64,000 nt of DNA from Parietaria judaica. Its lineage: Eukaryota > Streptophyta > Magnoliopsida > Rosales > Urticaceae. Numbering within the stretch: the stretch's first letter is position 1; each line of letters opens with the position of its first letter. Shown piece after piece: positions 43,256-55,884 of the stretch. The notes under the pieces are model-generated. The model was not told the origin of the DNA, searched no databases, and saw only the letters and a program-made list of their open reading frames with translations. Position numbers and translations under genes: made by a program. The DNA lies in NCBI GenBank assembly GCA_954871525.1, contig OX940868.1:13766556-13830555 (forward strand), given 5' to 3'.

Positions 43256-45413
43256 AACATGCTCCCGCGAAACAGTTCGTACATTGTAGTCGACAACTTG
43301 GACCTTAAAAAAAATATAATGTTGTTAATACGTAAAGCTGTACATACGTAAAGTTGTAAACAAAATGAAAAAGTGAATTTTGGTTGACTACACTTACGGT
43401 TTCGCATTCAAATATCTTCTCCGTCAATTCTTCCCAGTCCGGTGACGAGTCATAAACCCACTTAACTAATGGGGTTTCGTCGTATGAACTATTCCTTGAA
43501 GTGAACCAGTCTTCTTCAAAGCACGGAACTGTCTCAAAAGCCCACGCAATTAATGGGAATATAAACCCATTAATATCGTAACCTGTCACTCTTGAACCGA
43601 AACTTCTCGACTTCTTGAAGTTGTCTCTTAAAGCTTCGAAGCTCTTTCCACCCCAAGGATACGACGCAAATGCTTCAGGATTGTTGGACGCAAATCCAGA
43701 TACCATTTGAATGTTGCTTCGGTAGCACAATACACTCTAATATTGCTAAGTTCATCAGCGCAACCTTTTCTTCGTCATTTCCCGGCATTTCATCTGCATA
43801 TATATGGTTCAACAAATCGCTGATCTTCCGGTTATCTGGATTCACGAAGAATTTTTTTTGAAGCTTGTTCTCAATTGGTAGTTGCATTAACGTGTTTGGA
43901 AGTGGTCCACATTTGAGACCTGTACAAGACATAAACATAAATCAACAGATTAGCAACATAAACATATGAACAGAAATTAACAGTTTTTAACAGAGATTAC
44001 CAGAAATGTCTTCAAACTCTTTGATTATAAATTCCACAAGCTCGGGTCCAACTCGGAAGCACAAACACTGATGGTCATCTCCATTAACTTGACGCAAAAC
44101 CAATTGGTGCACTATTTGCTTCGGAAAAGTTGTGCCATTTATTTTTAAAAAATAGCCAAACGGTCCTGCCGCGAACAGATTACGCAAGTTCTCCGTTTTT
44201 AGATGGCCAACAATATTATTCAGAATGGACAGCTTGGAGTGGGAATGAATCCTTTGTTTTGATTTCCAAAACGTTTTCGGCACAACATAACTACCGGGCT
44301 GCAAAACAAAACTTTTTAAAATCTTATTGAAATAAATTTTAACGGATTCATACACATATTAATGAAACTTAACGTACCTCAAAAAGTTCAATTGGGACAG
44401 CAGTTGCCTTCCCTTTGTTTGGTGATTTCCCCTTGTTTGGTGACTTCTGTTTACTCACACTTGATCGTGTGCGCTTCATTTTGCTTCCTATGAAAATCAA
44501 CGACAACTAACATTAATATATGGATCAACAAATACTAACATGAATTAATATATCATATCATCAAGACAGTAAGCGAATGTTTATATGAACAGAAATTCAA
44601 CCACTAAAAACAGAAATTAACACAAACAAGGAGCTCTATTCAACAACCCAAACACATGCAAACCGATTTAAAACAAAAAACGAATGTAGTGTATTAAAAA
44701 CCCAAACACGATTAAAACCAACACAGATTTAGCATAAAAAACCCAAAATATTACTTGTATATAAAAAGCAAACAAAACATAACTCCTAAGATGCCTCGCC
44801 GGAGATGAACTCCCCGTTAATGGCCAATAAAGACACATGCAATCGATTTTCACTCCTACATACCCTAAATTAACATAAAAAAATCAAACATAACCAAGTT
44901 CTCACTTCCGGAGGATGAAAGGTGAAGCCTTTTATAGAATGTTGGAGATGGCCTACCGGTTAATAGAAGATGAAGCCTCGCCGGTGATGTCTTCCCCGTG
45001 AACGGCCGGTGATTGCGACGAAGAATATGGAAGCTCGAAGAAGAACGAGTGAGAAGCTCGAAGAAATGTGAGTGTGTTTGTTCGACGAGTGACAAATGTA
45101 ATTGGTCAATGTTAATTTGAAAAACACCTAAAAAAAAGGAAGTGGTTGAAAATTTATGTTACCCATTTAAATCCTGATTCGATGGCTAATTAATGGGGAT
45201 ATTCAACATTAATTAATTAAATTTTATCAGATTATTAACCCACAAAATTCGAGCTTATTTTGAATTTATTTTAATTTTCGTTTTTAATTATTATGGGTAA
45301 TTATGTAATTGAGAATTCACTTAAATGGTTAATTGGCTAGTTTACAAAATTAACCAAAGTTTGGCTATTTTGCTAAACCCACTTTCAAGATTGGATATTA
45401 CCCTTAAGAACCC

Positions 45414-46485
45414 TTATTTTTATAAATAAAATAGCTATGTTTTATTATTTTATTATGGTCGAAGAGTTTCTTTTTTCCTTTTAAGTCTTTAAATTTTTAG
45501 TGTTAAATAAAAATGACATCTTATTTTAGGGCAAATGAATTTTGTATCAATTTTGTGTATTTTTTACTTTCAGAAATGAGTATTTTTAAAAAAAATTAAT
45601 ATAAATTTAGACATTTCGTACTATTTCTTTTTATTTATATTATTTAATATTATAAATAAAATATCATTTTTAATCGATCACTGTTTTTGAAACACGTTTT
45701 TTGCAAAATCAGAATTAAACTAGAAATATTATTAATATTTAAATATTATTTTTTAGGCTCTCGAAGTCAAGAAAGAAACGAAGTGAAACAAACAAACGTT
45801 CAGTTTCGATCTCAGAGACTCTAGCACAAGGAAGAACCCTACCTTCGATCTCCATTCTTGGATTCTGATTCTTCTTCTTTCCTATTCGATTCTCTGTTTC
45901 TGTGCCAAAATCATTTTTGCATGTGGATTTCTCGATCCATCTCAAGGGATTTCTTCATTGAAGCCATCGATCGAACGATCAACGGTAATTCCCTCTCTCG
46001 CTCGCTCTCTCGTTGTTAAGGATTGAAGAAAATTTGGGAAAAAAAGGGATTATTTCGAGGGCTTTTGATTATTTGGGTGTTCTCCTTTTTTCCATTAAAG
46101 AAAGCATTGAATTTGTAGCGATTTATGTCAAGCATGAGTCTTGGAAGCTGTGATTGAGCTATAAGCTAGTTAAGAGAGAAATCTGGGATTGATAAAGCAA
46201 CCTAATTATAGGAATATATATATATATATATATATATATCATGTTATATCAATTTAGTACCAATTCAAATCCCAACCCTTTGATACTAAAATGGGGGAAT
46301 TTATTTTGGTTTATTTTCTCCGAGGTCGTCGGAGAATCAAGGCTTTAGCAGATATGGTTTGTCTTTTGATCTCACCGAGTTGTTCTGTGGTAACATTTCC
46401 AGATTGAGTGTTCGTCACAACGATGAACCGGCTTCGCAGAGCCGAGAGAAGTTTACGGGGACTGTAATCAGTCCAAGGCTTCCCT
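45414..46485. other. MULE right flank and ATG4 leader region
   Basis: It starts with the right TTATTTTTA duplication. From about 45760 the sequence looks like the ATG4 5' UTR (C/T-rich, less AT-biased), with a probable leader intron beginning at GTAATTCCC (45985) and a (TA)n at about 46209-46239. Positions 46330-46485 show partial, frame-shifted resemblance to the ATG4 N-terminus (see findings). Confidence 0.5.
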
Positions 46486-49279
46486 ATGGTCAACCTCTTC
46501 TCGTCTGCTTTCTCCGTCTTTGAAGCGCATAGTGAGTCATCACCCGCTGAAAAGAACGCAATCCGATTGAGATTAAATGGTTGGACAGCATCTGTGAGAA
46601 AGGCAGTAACGGTCTGTTCAATGAGAAGACTTCAAGAGCGCATGCTGGGGGGCGGTAGGACCGGTGTCTCCAGCTCAACTAGCGACGTGTGGCTTCTCGG
46701 TGTGTGCTATAGAATGTCACAGGACGAGTCCCTGGCAGCCTTTGAACATGATTTCTCGTCAAGAATTCTGATGACGTATCGCAAAGGTTCCGTACATATC
46801 TATTACTTCACTTGTGGGTTGGGCCTTTTTTGTTGTCGAAATGTGTCTGCTGAAAGAATGGTTTTGTTCTCTCCAGGATTCAGTGCGATCGGTGATGCGA
46901 AGTACACGAGTGATGTAAATTGGGGCTGTATGATCCGTAGTAGTCAGATGCTTGTTGCCCAAGTAAGGATCGAAACCCTTTCATGAATGTTGTTATTGTA
47001 AAGCTTGTATACTTCACAAGCTTCCTGGCGACCTGCTTCTATCTTCTTAATTGCGGTTACTCTTCCTTCATAGGCTTTGCTTTTGCATAAACTGGGACGG
47101 TCTTGGAGGAAACCATTACAAAAGGTAAATGGCGATTGGACTACATAGAGTCTGTGCTAGTTTATTTTTTTTTACGAAATATTTAGATAAGATCTTGTAT
47201 AAGCCGTAGTTTTAACCAGCAAAATATATAAAATCTAGGAGATTAATGAGTAAAAAATACAGACATTGAAAGATCTATATCACTCATGCCCATATATATT
47301 AGTCTAGTTACATATATGTACGATTGCGTTGCTAATTATTGTTTTCCAGACATGAATTTGGTGTTGTAATAAGTGCTAAAAATTATGGTTGGATCCTTTC
47401 ATCTGGTTGTATTTATTAGCTCTTCGTATCAGCAATACTTTATTTTTACTTAACCAATTAATTCAAGTACGCTTGCAGTTAGTGAATTGAATAAGTTGTA
47501 ATTCATCCAGTTTAGACACTTCATGAAATGTTGTGGTTATGTTGAAGTCAATCGTAGATTTTAAAGCTTACCGCTGTTCTTTTACGTAATAAAATAAAAT
47601 AAAAACAGTGAGGAAAACAAATAATGATATATAATTTTGTTACTACCGCGATTATGCTTCAGTTTCAACTGTTGTATTTATGATTAGTGTTTGAATATTA
47701 GCAGCCTTTTGACCAAGAATACATCGATATATTGCATCTCTTTGGTGATTCTGAAGCATCGGCATTTTCTATCCACAATCTTCTTCAAGCTGGAAAGGCT
47801 TACAACCTCACGGCAGGGTCTTGGGTGGGTCCTTATGCAATGTGCCGTACTTGGGAAACCCTAGTGCAGTGCACACAAGAGGCTAATGATCCTGAGAATC
47901 ATCCACTTCCCATGGCCGTATATGTTGTCTCGGGAGACGAAGATGGTGAACGAGGTGGCGCTCCAGTTATCTGCGTGGAAGAAGCCTTTAGACATTGTGT
48001 TGACTTTTCCAGAGGTCAACCTAATTGGACACCGATCCTCTTGTTGGTGCCGTTGGTCCTTGGCCTCGACACAGTCAACCCCAGGTTCTTATCATAAATT
48101 TTCTATCATAAATGTAGCCCCAGCTCTAATTCCAGTATCATAATCCCATATTTGTTGTAAAATACCGTAAATTCATATAACGTACGAAAACAATCAAAAT
48201 AGATTACAAAAAAGATTTCTCATAGCATGTTCACATGTTGGAATCATTTTTCACATCTGATAATGTCTACTAGATAAGTATTGCAGTTGCTTACTGTTCC
48301 GATATCCGTATCAGGTATCTTCCTTCTTTACGGGAGACATTCACATTTCCCCAAAGTATTGGCATAATGGGCGGGAAGCCTGGTGCGTCAACATATATAG
48401 TAGGAATTCAGGATGAGAAAGCATTGTACCTTGACCCACACGTAGTTCATCCGGTATTTTTTCCTTCGTTCTTTATAATATTAATTTCATTCTATATGCA
48501 CATATTATAAACAAGAGTACGTCCCTCGTTTTTTTGTCGTTTTTTGGACTATTTTGATGAGTAAAGGATGCTGTCGGGTAGATATTCATAGGAGCAATAT
48601 AGACAGTGATATTTGCTGACGTCAGCATCTCGATGCTGTTCATTGCAGGTTGTTGATATTCATAGGAACAATATAGACAGTGATATTTCATCTTATCATT
48701 GCAGGTGTGTTTCTTTCTCTAAGATGGTAGCTTTCATTCGGTTTTTTTTTTTTAACGATACAATTGCTTTTGCAGTCTAATACGCCATTACTCCCTTGAC
48801 GCAATTGATCCCTCCTTAGCGATTGGTTTCTATTGCCGTGACAAAGGTTCGATATTCTCCCATGCCAATGTTGAATACGTAGCTTTTTGAAATCTATAAA
48901 AAATAATACAGGTCCGTTGGATAAAGAAATTTTTTTTTATTACGAGTGCGTGATCAAAACTTAAAGACGCTTTTCATTAATGCTAGATATTCTCTCAACA
49001 CGTCGTACTCTTTGTAGTTAGTGATCTATGATATCGTGAAATATAGAAGTAGAATTACTCATCTCGCCTTTTACGTTTTCAGATGATTTCGACAATTTTT
49101 GTCTCCGGGCATCGAAATTGGCAGAGGGATCGGACGGCGCTCCTTTGTTCACTGTGAGTCAAACGACAAAGAAACCTCACTGCAACGCAAGCAGAATCGG
49201 TACGTCATTTGATGTGGCGGATGAAAGCGACGATGTCGAGGACGAGAATTCAAACGAAGACGATTGGCAGCTCCTATGA
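46486..49279 (+). CDS. ATG4: Autophagy cysteine protease ATG4
   Basis: Exons are 46486-46786, 46877-46962, 47074-47124, 47702-48084, 48315-48453, 48649-48704, 48776-48846 and 49083-49279: 427 residues in frame from the ATG at 46486. ATG4 cleaves the C-terminus of ATG8 to expose the glycine for lipid conjugation and later releases ATG8 from membranes. The catalytic Cys118 is in YTSDVNWGCMIRSSQM; Asp314 and His316 are in LYLDPHVVHP. Other conserved blocks are SDVWLLGVCY, SAFSIHNLLQAG, GSWVGPYAMCRTWE, GGKPGASTYIVG and AIGFYCRDKDDFD. The acidic C-terminus ends DDWQLL, as in plant ATG4s, and may serve ATG8 binding. The start lacks the 50-60 residue Ser-rich leader of known plant ATG4s; that leader may lie upstream in a shifted frame. 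The C54 peptidase core is complete, so the enzyme should work. Confidence 0.93.
48581..48688. repeat. Partial exon duplication in an ATG4 intron
   Basis: Positions 48581-48614 (GATATTCATAGGAGCAATAT and 14 more bases) repeat 48655-48688, which lies in the sixth coding exon, with one mismatch and a 74-bp offset. The upstream copy lies before the used acceptor CATTGCAG (48641-48648) and has no matching acceptor of its own, so it is probably spliced out. Confidence 0.9.
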
Positions 49280-51080
49280 AACGAATTTGATTAATTCATT
49301 GTGATTCGTTTCTTGATATTTACCCTTTTGTGTTGGACTAAGAATTGTGTACAGAAATGGCTCCTTTGTGAATCTTGGCATTTGTAAAATAGTGCAATTT
49401 ATGTATGTTTAATTCACGACCATTCTTTGTCACTAAAAAATATGTGATATAAGAATAATGTCATCTGTGTTGATGTTAAATTTATCGTTTTTGAAATCTG
49501 ATAAACTAGTTTGTAATTTATTCAAATTCGTGCGACATAATTCATACTTTCAGTTGTGTGGAATAAAAACTAAGAGCCTAGTGGTGAAGTCCTGCATACC
49601 TCTACAAGAGGTCACGTGTCAAACTTTTCGGGAAGTAAATGCTTGCCCCTTTTATATTATTATATATGTAAACTTCATCAATAACATCACATGTTCTTAA
49701 GTTGAGTATATCTAGTAAAATAAGAGTGCATTGTAACTTTAGCTAGTGTCACTCTTATTCGAAAAAATAAAAATAAAAATTGTGTGGAATAATCGCAAAG
49801 TCGTGAAATTTGTATTTTAATCCACATTTTCCCTTATATTTTCTTTCAAAGAGACAAAATGTATGCCTCATATGTTATGTCTCGGTACGGTAAATGTATA
49901 AATATCGAAGACAAGAAATATCAAAACATGAAGAAAAAAGAAAATAAAATTTAACTAAGTTTGCTTGTATAAAAATTATTAATGAACACGGAATAAATCA
50001 AAATCGCAAATTAAACGACTTTAGATATTTGTTCTGAGCAATAAAAAGTTTGAGATTGTACCATGCAAATTTTAATTTAACTTTCACATATATGCCAATA
50101 TTATAAACTTCCATTCCTTTTTGTGATTACTAAAATTTCCTTTGAAGTGAAAATCCATTTCGGCAGTCACAAAATAATTGTCACCAGACTGTACCGGTAT
50201 TTCTATCGGGAGTTCGGCTTCCGTTTAATAATCTTCTACTTTTTGGAAGCTTGAAAATTAGGCTGTGATAAGTAGTAAATATCGGAAAAGGCATATCGAT
50301 TTTTTTTACTATTTATGACATCGAAAATTACAAACGCTACAAATGCGAAGAAGAATGATAAAAAAAAATACTACCTAGAAAGTAGCAAGAAAAGGAGTCA
50401 GCCTCCGAAATTTCACAGCTTCATTACTATAATTGGAGCTGAACGATTGTTTTTAATTATTATTATCAAAGATTCCGTATTTAACCTCCGAAACCGAACA
50501 AGCGAATACTCCACAAACCTGTCATTAACCAACTTTTCATTCAAAGCCGCATCCTTATGAAGGTGTCATTTTTCAGTCTATGAAACTCACGATTTTTTCC
50601 GAAGATCAAATTGCTAATCTCCCTACTAATCGCAATTCAAAATGCCTTAACTTCCTAAGTATGTTAGAGATGTTAGTTACTCATACTCAGCCCAACAATT
50701 TTATTTACAAAGAAACAAGATTTTATTGATAGAAGATTACGATGTAAAGACAATGTATAATTTAAGATTAGCCGACCCGATCGGCCGCCAAAACCAAACC
50801 CGACCAAAGGAAAAAAAAAACGTCTCAGGAAAAAAAGTCTAATTACCGAACAAAACATTATATATTTATAAAGAATCATCGATTAGAATGAAAAAATAAC
50901 TTTACATTGCGAGGTCAGAGAATGGTTTATGAGCAGTCAGCAAACCGGACGGGCTATATAAACCAAACTCTACCATTAAAAAACGATAGGAAAACAAGGT
51001 CTACTCTAACTCTTAAATGGAACAAACTATTCAGAACTAAAAATTATTCATTCGATCAAAAATTCCTTTAGCAGTCTCCA
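49280..51080. other. Intergenic between convergent ATG4 and NUP42 genes
   Basis: The two genes converge, so both 3' UTRs lie here. The rest is AT-rich with no recognisable exon, repeat or element ends. Short open frames (for example 49458-49700 and 50315-50560) lack any conserved motif. Confidence 0.55.
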
Positions 51081-54000
51081 TCAATAACAAACGGCATCGG
51101 GAGGCACTTCTTCGGGAACCTAATAATGCAAAATCAATAATATATATTTTATTACCTTACTAATTTTAGTAAAGGTGTTTATGCTTAGAATTAGTAACTC
51201 AAAAGTTAAAACTCTAATTACCTCTCCGGGATTCCAGCTATTTTTTGACCATGCACTGTTCTCTCCAGCACCACCGCCTCTAAAACAAAGTGGAAACCAA
51301 CAGTAAGATATTCCGATCGGACCCGGAAAAAAAAAATCCAAGAGAAACAAGAAAACTTAATTGACGAACGGAGCACCAGTCTCTAATTTGAGAGTTGAGG
51401 CAAGAAAACTCTCTCAATGATGTTCAATAAGAAAACTTAACTAATAAAACATGACCCGAACGGTGAGCGCTATATACCTTAGACAGCTAATAAAAATGAC
51501 GGCTAATTCGAACAGCGAGAATTCTCAATCAGAAATCTTTCTATCTACCATACTCTTCCAATTCCTACAGCTCGCAGTTTCCCTATGAATGAACCTAGTG
51601 GCTAGTGCATCAAAATCATATATAATATTATTTATATATATATATATGTATATACACCTCTCTCTCTCATGCATATCTTTTGATTGATCTCTTTTTATCC
51701 TACTATCGGTGTCCCTACTCTTTGTCCTCTACCATCAGATTTGTAAGAAAATTCTAATAACGCTGACACTTACGGCTGAGGAGCTTTCTCGATAGGTGCT
51801 TCATTCTGAGAGGAGTTGAGATCCGTGACAAAGCCGAATGATGGGGTATTGGTTGCTGCTGGAGTTTGCGTTTGGGTTGAGAATGTCGATGTAAAACCCG
51901 CGTTACTTGTAGGGGCCGTGAAACCATTACTGACGAAGACCGATGGACCGGAGCCAAATGGGTTCCCTACTGTTTGACCTGATTAGTTAGTGACAGTAGA
52001 TCCTCTTGAAGGAGAAAAGCATTGCAAAGAATCTAAACACTTAATGTTTATCTGTGTCAATATAAAATATATATATATATATATTCCATTCAAAATATAT
52101 ATATATATATATATATATATTTTAAAAGAAAAAACAATTTTATTGATAGATAAAGAGAGATTACAGGGCGACATAAAAACCCAGTATTTAGATTTTTGCA
52201 GTGGCAACTGGCATAAACCCAATTTTTTTTTTTTTTTTGTTCCACCACTATTTTGCTTCTCTCTAAAATTCCATCTACTTTTTTCAATCGATTTAGCAGA
52301 AGTTTAGACGTGCCGTCGAGTATTGGACATATGTAACATCTAGACATTTTCAAACAATTTTCTTTTCTCTTTTTCGGTACCGACGGGACTTTAGATACCG
52401 TCGGTATTTGTATTTTGTACAATATTAGATCGATTCTGTCGGTTTCTAATGTCCTACGGCCCTAACATCGATAAAACATGAAATAATTACCTGTGCTTTC
52501 TGATGACAGGTTTTTTGTCCCAAATGCATTTGAGTTCTGTCCAAACGATGCAAAAGCATTCGGCTGTGTTGGCTGTGCAAAAGCATGCGGCTGAGCGAAA
52601 GCATTTTGCTGTGCAAAAGCATTCGGCGATGACAGATTATTGGTCCCGAACGCATTTGAATTCTGGCCAAACGATCCAAAAGCATTCGGCTGCACAAATG
52701 CATTGTTCAAAGGTGCAGCTGGCCTGAGAAAGAACATGTCAGTAAACTGATTTTTTTTTTTTTAACTCAGTAAACTGATTTCTTGAAGACCGATAAATGA
52801 AATAAAACAAGATATTTAAACAGTTATTGATAATTCTACCCACATAGGCCTGCACTTTTTCGTTTAAACTTAGTTACGCCTAAAAACATCAGTTCACGAG
52901 CCTTATGGTGATGGGTCAAACCAAAGATTACGTTCTGTTATGATTGTCATGGTACAGATTTTATTTATAAGTCAAATAATTATTTAAAGAAAATAATAAC
53001 AATAGATAACAACACTTTTACAAAGTATTTAATATGGTGGCATACCTTGGTCCGACGCCCGTGTTAAGTGATGTTCCCAGTTGACTGAAACTTGACACTG
53101 AAGCCGGGGCATTAGTTTGAGTTGATTGTAGAAACATATTCTGGCCAGTTCCAGGAAGGGTATTTTGGTCAGAAAGACGTGAGCTTAGTATAACTGAGCC
53201 GGGTTTGCAAAGGTCTTCGAATTCTTTTGATTTGGAATTCAGTAAAATCCTCTCTTTCTCAATCTGCGTATAAGCATTGCATTAATAAGAGACTCATGTG
53301 AGAGATTAAATAAGAAAGTAATATAATAGTATAAATATTAAACATAGATTAAATATGAATAATGGTACATCCGTAGTGGGCAAACAAATACTGCATTTGC
53401 AAGAATATTGCGGAATGGTCGAGTCGTCTTCGTGTTTCTATATTTTTATGGTAGAGTTTGGTCTATAACCGGACCGACTTAAAGAATGGCTGATCGTAAT
53501 CCATTCTCTGACCTTGTTGTAAATATATTTTATCAATATAATTTCTTTTAAAAAAAAAATAGAAGAAAATATTGAGGCAGTGAAGAAAGAATCTTAAGAG
53601 GTTATAATAATACAAGCAATGCAACAAACAAGACGCACTAACCCATTTCAGGTCCACAATAAAACATTTTATATAGAATATTTATTCACAATCGAGACCG
53701 AGCAATATTTAGTTCATTTTCTTATTTGATCGTTATATTGACCAGTTGGATGCAAGAGGCAAAAGAGATGAAAATAATTGCTAAACTAAAGGTTCTATTA
53801 TTTAGTTGCAAGATCCGAAATTCCAATCATAGCAAGCATTAAATTTCAGTAAAGGAAGTTTTAAGAATAAAAAATGTAAATTCATGCAATGAATTTCCAG
53901 AATGAAAATATAAATGCAAAATCACCAAATGTTGTAGTTCTTACTATTGACTGCAAGCTCAACCCACGCTTAGCATCATCGTACGCTGTCATCCTCAATT

Positions 54001-54970
54001 CTTCGTAGCTAACGTCACCAACAATGTCACAAGGAAAGCTGCAGAAAAAATAGGGCATATCCTTAAGAATACGATTTATACAATAGCAAGGCGTAATAAT
54101 CGAAGACATGTATATTTATTTAACGTGGTTCAGAAGTCTTTGAGCAGAGGCAGAAGCAATATTATGTCTGATATGTGTGGGAGGTTGTAACATACTTTTT
54201 CCAGTGACCATAGCAGGTAAGTTTCCAAAGAGGTCTTTCACGCTCAAAGTCGTCGACTACTATGCGTCTGCACGTATCTGGATCAGCACACCTTCACGTA
54301 TAAAGGCTCAGGATTAGTTAGTGAGCTTAAACATGCAAGAAGTACCTGGGAAATCACATAATAATAGTAGTAAAAAAGGAAACTCACTTATGAGTTGTAG
54401 GTTGGGTGTAATTTTCGGATGGCCGTGAATGTGATGAAGGTTGACCAGCAGCCACAGGAGAGAAACGGTTCCACGTGTTTTCGAATTGCTGAGTGAATTT
54501 ATATATTTATTATAATAAGGAATGTTAGATAACTGGTGAAATGTAGAGATATTGAAGATCGTGATCGAGTTGTTTGCTCGATAGAAGAATACGACACACT
54601 CGATTTCATAGATTTGTTAATTTGACTCGAACAAACAGCAACAGATGAAAAAATTCACAATATAAATGAACTGAGGAAACTTACCTTCGATTGAGTGGTT
54701 CGTTGAGAATAGTTTTGATTTCCGAAACCATATGGATTGGGCTTTTGTTGTGCGGATTGAGAGGCGGGGGCATTGTTGTAACTCTGCGGTCTCTGTTGCT
54801 GTTGCTGCTGCTGCGGTGCAGCGTGAAGAAACCGACACCGCTGTCCAAAATGGCAACTGAAGGCACGGGACAAAAATTATTGGAAATCGAGAAAAACCCA
54901 CATAAACCGATGAGAGAGATGATTACCTGCCACGAGCAAAGTTTCTGCAGACCTCTTTCTTCACAGGCAT
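51081..54970 (-). CDS. NUP42: CCCH zinc-finger/FG-repeat nucleoporin, NUP42/CG1-like (complete)
   Basis: Ten exons on the minus strand: 54970-54927, 54856-54685, 54488-54388, 54291-54196, 54038-53945, 53263-53046, 52723-52491, 51978-51774, 51279-51222 and 51119-51081, joining to 419 residues. The start puts a CCCH finger at the N-terminus: Cys8-x7-Cys16-x5-Cys22-x3-His26 (CRNFARGSCHFGQRCRFLH). Then come a Gln run, a conserved middle (DTCRRIVVDDFERERPLWKLTCYGHWK and YEELRMTAYDDAKRG) and an Asn/Phe/Gly-rich part (QNSNAFGTNNLSS, NPFGSGPSVF, SFGF). In the family this is a peripheral nucleoporin on the cytoplasmic side of the pore, linked to mRNA export. Exon 7 encodes repeated NAFGQ/NAFAQ-type units. 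Another ATG seven bases upstream is out of frame with the finger. The FG region has mostly AFG/AFAQ rather than GLFG repeats. Confidence 0.92.
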
Positions 54971-55884
54971 TCTTCAATACTGCAAAGCTGTCCGGTTAAG
55001 ATACCCGAGATCAGTTCAAAGTAGATTCCACTAAGATTCGTTACAGAGTCTGCATTCCAATTAAGAAAACAATGCCGATTCCAATGTCTTCAAATTAATC
55101 TACTTCTGGTTTTCAGACTGTTTGAGTTAATTCAGCAAACACATGGAGGGTCGCAAATACATTCGAAAACCGAAACGTGTAATTGAGAAGCTTGATGACT
55201 CCAAAACAACGATGGAAGAACGTGAATTCAAAACAGAATTAGTTTGTTAAGCGATTTTCAAATTCCACAGAACCGGCATGATATGATACAAGATCCCTAA
55301 TGGATATCTAGTTCGCTTTACCCAGGAAACTGAACTCTATTGCAACGAAGAAGGATCGAATTACCGAACAACAAGGGATCAGTAAGAAAATATACAAGAG
55401 TTTGGAGATGGCGGAAGCTCAACCTGGAGTGGAGATCGGTGAAGAGAGCACAGTCGCTGGCTAGGGCAAAGAAGTCTTCGTCTTCGTCTTCTTCGTCTTG
55501 GTGTGGAGTGGAGAAAGCGTAAGAACATACGCAATGGAGTATATAACGACATGTTTCCTTTAGCTTTCGCGGCTAAACTACGCTAACGAAATTAAATTGA
55601 TTAAAATTTAAATCAAATAAACGTTTTATTTTTATTTTTTGCAAATACTTTTATAGAGTTGTTTTCGTAAATAATGAAATTATAGTGTATATTAACAAAA
55701 TTCTAAACTAATGAACAAGATACGATTTTAGGTTTTTAAAAATTAAGACGGTGGGAAGTGCGAAAATAAGCTACCATATATTTTAAAGGTACAATAGAAT
55801 TTCGTTAAATTAATAATACTCATTAAATTAATATTTTTGTATGATCTCGATTCTAACAAACATGATTAAATTTTTATCTATATT
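54971..55884. other. NUP42 upstream region
   Basis: Presumed 5' UTR and promoter of the minus-strand gene up to about 55560; it contains a GAA/TTC-rich stretch (55475-55500) and a TATATA on the promoter side near 55538. Beyond that it is AT-rich up to the MITE. No coding exon. Confidence 0.5.

Larger units (their letters stand above)
33560..44479 (-). pseudogene. DUF1985-domain gene of the MULE, split by a retrotransposon
   Basis: Minus-strand exons: 44479-44378 (MKRTRSSVSKQKSP… basic start), 44298-44001 (NLFAAGPFGYFLKINGTTFP and the rest of the DUF1985 N-part), 43919 to about 43700 (GPLPNTLMQLPIENKL, then ALMNLAILECIVLP), about 43710-43399 (AFASYPWGGKSF to YDINGFIFPLIAWAFE), an exon from 43303 interrupted by the LARD and continuing from 34647 (DESKQLFAEIAMLKERVIVL, coiled-coil-like), then short exons to 33560. 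An apparent frameshift lies near 43705. DUF1985 is typical of plant MULE proteins that also carry a Ulp1/C48 cysteine peptidase. I see no peptidase His-Asp-Cys block here; the gene ends in a Lys/Pro-rich tail (KKVKKEKPPTQPE). Its role in transposition is unknown. Confidence 0.75.
28199..45413. mobile_element. 17.2-kb Mutator-like element (MULE) with transposase and DUF1985 genes
   Basis: The left end (28199-28284) and the reverse complement of the right end (45330-45413) share an arm; the inner 46 bp differ at one position (…TTTGGTTAATTTTGTAAACT…), and the outer parts are looser. The 9-bp flanks are identical: TTATTTTTA at 28190-28198 and 45414-45422. Inside are two convergent genes, mudrA-like transposase (+) and a DUF1985-domain gene (-), the content of plant Kaonashi-type MULEs. 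About 10 kb of its length comes from later insertions (31042-32334 and 34653-43255), so the original element was about 7 kb. The AT-rich 9-mer alone would be weak evidence; together with the arms and gene content it is convincing. Confidence 0.85.
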
